Shown here piece after piece: positions 59,924 to 64,000 of a stretch of DNA of 64,000 bases. Position 1 is the stretch's first letter. Each line of letters starts with the position of its first letter. Both the position numbers and the translations under genes were made by a program. Source of the DNA: Flavobacterium sp. LHD-85 (GTDB taxonomy: Bacteria > Bacteroidota > Bacteroidia > Flavobacteriales > Flavobacteriaceae). The stretch covers positions 310,001 through 374,000 of the forward strand of contig NZ_JAVFVR010000004.1 of the NCBI RefSeq assembly GCF_030929595.1, in the 5' to 3' direction. The notes under the pieces are model-generated. The model saw nothing but the letters and a program-made list of their open reading frames with translations. It searched no databases and was not told the origin of the DNA.

Positions 59924-60262
59924 ATGTCTACAATACCTTTTCAGACGATTGATTGGAGTCAAATCGAAAAAACAGAACACATAGGAGAAACGGGAACTGC
60001 TTATTGGCAGACCATACAATTAGGAGGTCTACGTGTTCGAAAAGTTGTTTACAGTAAAAATTATCTTGCTGATCACTGGTGCCAAAAAGGACACATTGTG
60101 CATTGCTTGAAAGGGGATTTCATCAGCGAATTAGATAACGGTAAAAAAATAACATTAACAAAAGGAATGACTTATATTGTTTCTGACGACATGAGTTCTC
60201 ATCGCTCTATTACAACTAAAGGTGTCGAATTGCTAATAATAGACGGGGACTTTTTAAATTAG
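59924..60262 (+). CDS. DHCW-motif cupin-fold protein
   Basis: A 112-residue small cupin. The characteristic motif appears as DHWCQKGHIVHCLKGDF in the middle, followed by ISELDNGKKITLTKGMTYIVSDDMSSHRSITTKG, which is the second cupin motif. His and Cys side chains make a possible metal site. Function unknown; family members are small cytoplasmic proteins. It converges with pepD across a repeat-filled spacer. Confidence 0.8.
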   Translation: MSTIPFQTIDWSQIEKTEHIGETGTAYWQTIQLGGLRVRKVVYSKNYLADHWCQKGHIVHCLKGDFISELDNGKKITLTKGMTYIVSDDMSSHRSITTKGVELLIIDGDFLN

Positions 60263-60263
60263 T

Positions 60264-60332
60264 CTAGTCTCAGTTTACAGTCTCAGTTTACAGTTTTACA
60301 AAACTGAACACTGAGACTGCGACTGAAAACTA
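60264..60332. repeat. CAGTCTCAGT/ACTGAGACTG inverted repeat between convergent genes
   Basis: CAGTCTCAGT (60278-60287) pairs with ACTGAGACTG (60310-60319), with a further inner CAGTTTT/AAAACTG pair and flanking single words. It fills the spacer of two converging genes and may serve as bidirectional terminator. Same word family as 959, 15721 and 17864. Confidence 0.7.
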
Positions 60333-60333
60333 T

Positions 60334-61794
60334 TTATTTAACTGGTATATTTGAAAGAATTTCCAATACGAATTTCCAGTATTTCTGTGCAGAAGAAATA
60401 CTTGCTCTTTCATCTGGAGAATGCGCTCCATGAATAGTTGGTCCAAAAGAAATCATATCCATATCTGGATAATTTGTCCCTAAAATTCCGCACTCTAAAC
60501 CTGCATGGCAAGCTACAACTTTTGGCTGTTCACCATTTTGTTTTTCGTATATCTCTTTTAAAACTTCTAAGATTTCAGAATTTACATTAGGCGTCCATCC
60601 TGGATATGAACCAGAAAGTTCAACTTCACATCCAACTAATTCAAAAGCAGAACGTAAAGAATTAGCCAAATCAAATTTTGAAGATTCAACAGAAGAACGC
60701 GTTAAACATCCTACTAAGATTTCTCCATCTTTAATAACAACTCGAGCAATATTATTTGAAGTTTCAACCAAATCAGCCATATCGGCGCTCATTCTATAAA
60801 CTCCATTCTGAGCTGCATAAATCGCTCTGACAATACCTTCTTGAACACCTAAATCCATCACTTTTTCTGGCAATTCACCTTTCACTATTTCAATAGTCAA
60901 ATTAGGTTCAGTTGTTTTATATTCAGCTTTAATATCAGAAATGATTTCCTGCATATCATATACGTAAGCTTCATCAAACATTTGAGAAATGATTACTTTG
61001 GCAACGCTTTCTCTAGGAATTGCATTTCTAAGACTTCCTCCATTAATTTCAACAATCTGTAAACCAAAGTTTTCAAACGCATCAAATAATAAACGGTTCA
61101 TAATCTTATTGGCATTCCCTAAACCTTTATGAATATCCATTCCTGAATGTCCACCGTTCAAGCCTTTTACTGTAATAGTATAACCAACAGAACCTTCTGG
61201 AACTTCTTCTTCATGATATGTTCTTGTTGCTGTTACATCAATTCCACCAGCACATCCAATATCAATTTCATCATCTTCTTCAGTATCCAAATTCAATAAA
61301 ATCTGACCTTGCAAAATTCCACCTTTAAGATTTAGAGCTCCAGTCATTCCAGTTTCTTCATCAATGGTAAATAAGGCTTCGATTGCAGGATGTGGAATAT
61401 CTTTGCTTTCTAGAATAGCCATAATAGTCGCCACTCCAAGTCCATTATCTGCTCCAAGTGTTGTGCCGCGCGCGCGAACCCAATCACCATCAACATACAT
61501 ATCGATTCCTTGAGTATCAAAATCAAAAACTGTATCTGCATTTTTTTGGTGCACCATATCTAAATGCCCCTGCATTACGATTGCCTTACGATTTTCCATT
61601 CCTGGAGTTGCCGGTTTTCTGATGATTACGTTTCTGATTTCATCTTCGAAAGTTTCCAGACCTAAGCTATTTCCAAAGTTCTTCATAAACTCAATTACAC
61701 GCTCTTCTTTCTTTGATGGGCGGGGAACAGCATTTAAATCTGTAAATTTGTTCCAAAGCGCTTTTGGTTCCAGATTTCTTACTTCTTGACTCAT
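60334..61794 (-). CDS. pepD: aminoacyl-histidine dipeptidase (PepD)
   Basis: Zinc-dependent cytoplasmic dipeptidase of the M20 family, about 486 residues. I start it at MSQEVRNLEPKALWN; eight more in-frame codons lie upstream. Metal and catalytic motifs are MQGHLDMVHQ, LGADNGLGVA, TIDEETGMTGA, LNLDTEEDDE and, at the C-terminus, IHGAHSPDERASI. GGHSGMDIHKGLGNANKI marks the dimerisation lid. It cleaves Xaa-His and other dipeptides. A -7 element (TAACTTTG, minus strand) lies at 61829-61836. Confidence 0.93.
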   Translation of the reverse strand: MSQEVRNLEPKALWNKFTDLNAVPRPSKKEERVIEFMKNFGNSLGLETFEDEIRNVIIRKPATPGMENRKAIVMQGHLDMVHQKNADTVFDFDTQGIDMYVDGDWVRARGTTLGADNGLGVATIMAILESKDIPHPAIEALFTIDEETGMTGALNLKGGILQGQILLNLDTEEDDEIDIGCAGGIDVTATRTYHEEEVPEGSVGYTITVKGLNGGHSGMDIHKGLGNANKIMNRLLFDAFENFGLQIVEINGGSLRNAIPRESVAKVIISQMFDEAYVYDMQEIISDIKAEYKTTEPNLTIEIVKGELPEKVMDLGVQEGIVRAIYAAQNGVYRMSADMADLVETSNNIARVVIKDGEILVGCLTRSSVESSKFDLANSLRSAFELVGCEVELSGSYPGWTPNVNSEILEVLKEIYEKQNGEQPKVVACHAGLECGILGTNYPDMDMISFGPTIHGAHSPDERASISSAQKYWKFVLEILSNIPVK

Positions 61795-61828
61795 TATATT
61801 TTGTTTGATGTTTAACAATTAAGAGCTT

Positions 61829-61836
61829 CAAAGTTA
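61829..61836 (-). promoter_or_regulatory. -7 promoter element of pepD
   Basis: TAACTTTG on the minus strand fits TAnnTTTG, 34 bp before the chosen start codon. Confidence 0.45.
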
Positions 61837-61854
61837 CAAAGTTTAATTGCTTTT

Positions 61855-61945
61855 TTTGCCACGAATTGCACGAATTAGCACAAATTAAAATGGCTCTAAA
61901 ATTGAATAAATCGATAATTAGCGAAAATTCGTAGAATTCACAACG
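61855..61945. repeat. CACGAATTAGCACAAATT-type repeat
   Basis: Word TTTGCCACGAATTGCACGAA at 61855 with further AGCACAAATT, and a degenerate mirrored part (AATTAGCGAAAATTCG, near 61916). A cleaner copy is at 63066-63166. It lies between two divergent genes. Confidence 0.6.
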
Positions 61946-62001
61946 AACTTTTTTCAATCATTGGATATTGTATTTATATTTACGCATCTAAAAATTACGC
62001 T

Positions 62002-63063
62002 GTGAAATCAAAATACGTCCTACCTTTATTTCTCTTAGTTCAAATTATTTTTTATAAAATCCTTCCCTACTTTCCAGATTTTGTGGAAGGTTTTTATAGC
62101 AAAAACTTATTTGTTAGAATTTCCCATTTTTCAAGAACACTTTTAGGCAAAGTTCCATTTTCTGTTGGCGACATCATTTATACTCTTTTACTAATTTCTA
62201 TAATTGGCTGGTTTTGGAAAATCAGAAAAACTTGGAGAACAGATTGGAAAGATCACCTTCTAACAATGTTGGGTAAGATTTCTGTTTTTTACTTTTTCTT
62301 CCATCTGCTTTGGGCTTTCAATTATTATCGCAAACCTCTTTTTGAAAAAATGGAAATCAAGAGAGAATATACTGATGCTGATCTTTTAAATTTCACTAAA
62401 AGATTAATTGCTAAGACAAATGAAGTTCAGTTTCAAATAACAAAAAATGACAGTGCTAAAGTTGTTTTTCCATACTCTCAAAAAGAATCATTTCAGTTGA
62501 TTTTAAACGGTTATGATAATTTAGCGAAAGAACATCCTTATTTCAAATATGAAACTTTAAGCGTAAAAAAATCATTATTCAGTGTTCCATTGACTTATAT
62601 GGGCTTTGGAGGTTACTTAAATCCTTTTACAAACGAAGCTCAGATTAATTATTTATTGCCAATGCATAACTTCCCTCTCACCACATCTCACGAAATGGCA
62701 CATCAGATTGGTTTTGCTAGTGAAAGTGAATGCAATTTTATTGGCCTTTTGGCTTCTGTCAAAAATGACAATTTATACTATCAATATTCAGGATATAGTT
62801 TTACTTTAAGCTATTGTTTAGGAATTTGGAAATATAAAAATGAAAAGATATTTAACCAATTAAAGAAAACCGTTCACGTTGGAATTTTAAAAAACTTTCA
62901 AGAAAGCGATGATTTCTGGAAAAAATACGACACCTTTATAGACAAAGGTTTTCATTTTCTATGGGATAATTTTTTAAAAACCAATAATCAGAAAGATGGA
63001 ATGGAAAGCTATAGTAAGTTCATCGATTTGACGATTAATTACTATAAAACAAGAGAACTATAA
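62002..63063 (+). CDS. DUF3810 membrane-anchored putative zinc peptidase
   Basis: A 353-residue protein with three N-terminal membrane helices (about 4-20, 44-66 and 86-104), then a soluble part with the metal motif TTSHEMAHQIGFASESECNF, where HEMAH is a classical HExxH zinc site. The C-terminal half has several aromatic helices. It is the DUF3810 family, thought to be an inner-membrane metallopeptidase; no substrate is known. Its promoter is unclear. It is followed by a repeat spacer and a sigma factor gene. Confidence 0.83.
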   Translation: MKSKYVLPLFLLVQIIFYKILPYFPDFVEGFYSKNLFVRISHFSRTLLGKVPFSVGDIIYTLLLISIIGWFWKIRKTWRTDWKDHLLTMLGKISVFYFFFHLLWAFNYYRKPLFEKMEIKREYTDADLLNFTKRLIAKTNEVQFQITKNDSAKVVFPYSQKESFQLILNGYDNLAKEHPYFKYETLSVKKSLFSVPLTYMGFGGYLNPFTNEAQINYLLPMHNFPLTTSHEMAHQIGFASESECNFIGLLASVKNDNLYYQYSGYSFTLSYCLGIWKYKNEKIFNQLKKTVHVGILKNFQESDDFWKKYDTFIDKGFHFLWDNFLKTNNQKDGMESYSKFIDLTINYYKTREL

Positions 63064-63065
63064 AG

Positions 63066-63166
63066 TTTGCCACGAATTACACAAATTAGCACAAATTTTA
63101 GAAAACTCAACTTTAATCTATTCAATTTGAGAAGTAATTCGAGAAATTTGAGTAATTCGTGGCAAA
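63066..63166. repeat. inverted repeat of CACGAATTAC words
   Basis: Perfect 15-bp arms TTTGCCACGAATTAC (63066-63080) and complement (63152-63166), with related words between. Right after the DUF3810 gene; it may be its terminator. Confidence 0.75.
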
Positions 63167-63217
63167 AAATAAAACATCAACTGTAACAAAAATGATTTCA
63201 TAACTACTAATATAAAT

Positions 63218-63712
63218 ATGAGCGAAAATCTAGAACAGTCATTTGTTGCGCAGCTGCAGGCAAATCAGAATATAATCCACAAGATTTGTAGATTATATAC
63301 TGCTGGCGAAGATGCTCATAAAGATCTGTTTCAAGAGATTACTATTCAGCTTTGGAAAGCTTATCCAAAATTTAGAGGTGACAGCAAATTTTCGACTTGG
63401 ACCTATCGTGTTGCCTTAAACACAGCGATTACCTTATACCGCAAAACCAAAAGAACTATATCGACCGTAGATTATGAAAATCATCAGCATTTTGTAAAAG
63501 ATGTTGACTACAATTATGAAGAAGAAGAACAGATTAAATTGATGTACAAAGCAGTTTATCAATTGAATGACATCGAAAAGGCATTAGTTTTTATGTATTT
63601 AGAAGACAAAGATTATCAAGAAATAGCTGAAACCCTAGGAATCAGTGAAGTGAATGCGCGCGTGAAAATGAACAGAATCAAGGGGAAACTTAAAAAAATA
63701 CTAAATCCTTAA
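63218..63712 (+). CDS. ECF-type RNA polymerase sigma factor
   Basis: A 164-residue group-4 sigma factor. Region 2 (about 24-92) shows DLFQEITIQLWKAYPKFRGDSKFSTWTYRVALNTAI; region 4 (about 108-160) shows YQLNDIEKALVFMYLEDKDYQEIAETLGISEVNARVKMNRIK. It is unlike the one at 24684 in region 2. The next gene begins 8 bp later and encodes a membrane protein, so sigma and anti-sigma probably form a pair. Confidence 0.9.
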   Translation: MSENLEQSFVAQLQANQNIIHKICRLYTAGEDAHKDLFQEITIQLWKAYPKFRGDSKFSTWTYRVALNTAITLYRKTKRTISTVDYENHQHFVKDVDYNYEEEEQIKLMYKAVYQLNDIEKALVFMYLEDKDYQEIAETLGISEVNARVKMNRIKGKLKKILNP

Positions 63713-63720
63713 AAATTATT

Positions 63721-64000
63721 ATGAAAGAACTGGATTTACTAAAAAAAGACTGGCAAAAGAACTCTGATTCTTTTCAACAAATTTCTGAAAACGAAATCTA
63801 TAAGATGATTCACAGAAAATCATCTTCCATTGTAAAATGGATTTTGATTATCAGTATTTTGGAAATTTCGTTTTGGACTTTTTCAAACATTTTTATCAAT
63901 ACAGATGATGTCTTGCACAAAATGAATCATCCTGAAATTGTAACAGCTTTAGAGTTTCTAACCTATTTCAATTATGTTGTAGTTTTAATTTTTGTCTACA
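63721..64000 (+). CDS. membrane protein, possible anti-sigma factor, cut by window end
   Basis: The start codon is at 63721, and the frame is open to the window end (93 codons). It begins with a soluble N-terminal segment (MKELDLLKKDWQKNSDSFQQ) followed by a membrane helix at about 42-60 (IVKWILIISILEISFWTFSN). A second hydrophobic stretch begins near residue 83. Its position 8 bp after a sigma factor gene and its soluble-head-then-helix layout fit an anti-sigma factor. It lacks a visible zinc-binding HxxxCxxC, so the assignment is from context only. Confidence 0.6.
   Translation, partial: MKELDLLKKDWQKNSDSFQQISENEIYKMIHRKSSSIVKWILIISILEISFWTFSNIFINTDDVLHKMNHPEIVTALEFLTYFNYVVVLIFVY

Noticed and set aside
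1..64000. tRNA, rRNA, IS elements, prophage, CRISPR array or replication origin
   Set aside because: None could be recognised by eye; no transposase or integrase genes, no attachment-site-like repeats and no DnaA-box cluster were seen.

Overview
The window looks like a stretch of chromosome from a Flavobacterium-type member of the Bacteroidota. Supporting signs are the low GC content, flavobacterial promoter elements of the form TAnnTTTG, genes that start without clear Shine-Dalgarno sequences, a type IX secretion C-terminal domain, many small lipoproteins, and families otherwise known mostly from flavobacteria (BatA, DUF3810, DUF4834, YfhO). I saw no rRNA, tRNA, CRISPR array, insertion sequence, prophage or origin, so this appears to be ordinary core chromosome with a few accessory modules.

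Layout. 1-2.7 kb: serC (5' end cut off) and serA of serine synthesis, then a DUF937-like protein. 2.9-6.8 kb: two small hypothetical genes and a large secreted pectate-lyase-like protein. 7.4-10.6 kb: a LolD-like ABC ATPase carrying an unusual membrane insert, a TIGR02757 protein and a DEAD-box helicase. 10.7-17.9 kb: a lactonase, BatA, a dihydroorotase homologue without its metal ligands, an esterase, a HigBA-type toxin-antitoxin pair and an isochorismatase-family hydrolase. 18-28.6 kb: lipoproteins, an MBL-fold hydrolase, peroxiredoxin, an endonuclease III without Fe-S cysteines, a TPR protein, an ECF sigma factor with a 47-residue ORF behind it, and uvrA. 28.7-37.3 kb: an MscS channel and a leftward surface-polysaccharide group (YfhO, glycosyltransferase, flippase) that also holds a small ORF plus nucleotidyltransferase pair. 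37.4-41.5 kb: an outer-membrane protein, a GNAT protein, a lipoprotein and an alpha-oxoamine synthase (Spt/SulA-like).

41.7-50.5 kb is the most coherent accessory module: nitrite reduction to nitrous oxide. It holds nirK (with a fused cytochrome c), a NirV-like protein and an SCO copper chaperone on the right-going strand; a heme-copper-oxidase-like membrane protein, ric (Fe-S repair), norB, azurin and an Rrf2/NsrR-like regulator lie on the other strand. The same 18-bp inverted repeat (AAAGAYA-N4-TRTCTTT) lies before nirK, norB and the regulator gene, so the module is probably a self-contained nitric-oxide-sensing regulon. nirK also has an FNR-like box near -43.

50.7-64 kb: a NYN-LOTUS protein, an FMN glutamate-synthase-like protein, two related lipoproteins, a GH88 hydrolase, DUF2809-rdgB, a second DEAD-box helicase with an RGG-type tail, a DHCW cupin, pepD, DUF3810, and a sigma factor with a putative membrane anti-sigma gene cut by the window end.

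Between genes, and above all where two genes converge, the DNA is built from short iterated words (CTCAGT, CTAAGCTT, CTTGAAAC, TTCGCTCCGCTGG, CACGAATTAGCACAAATT) arranged as nested inverted repeats around ordinary terminators. All functional calls rest on reading sequence and motifs by eye; no database search was run.
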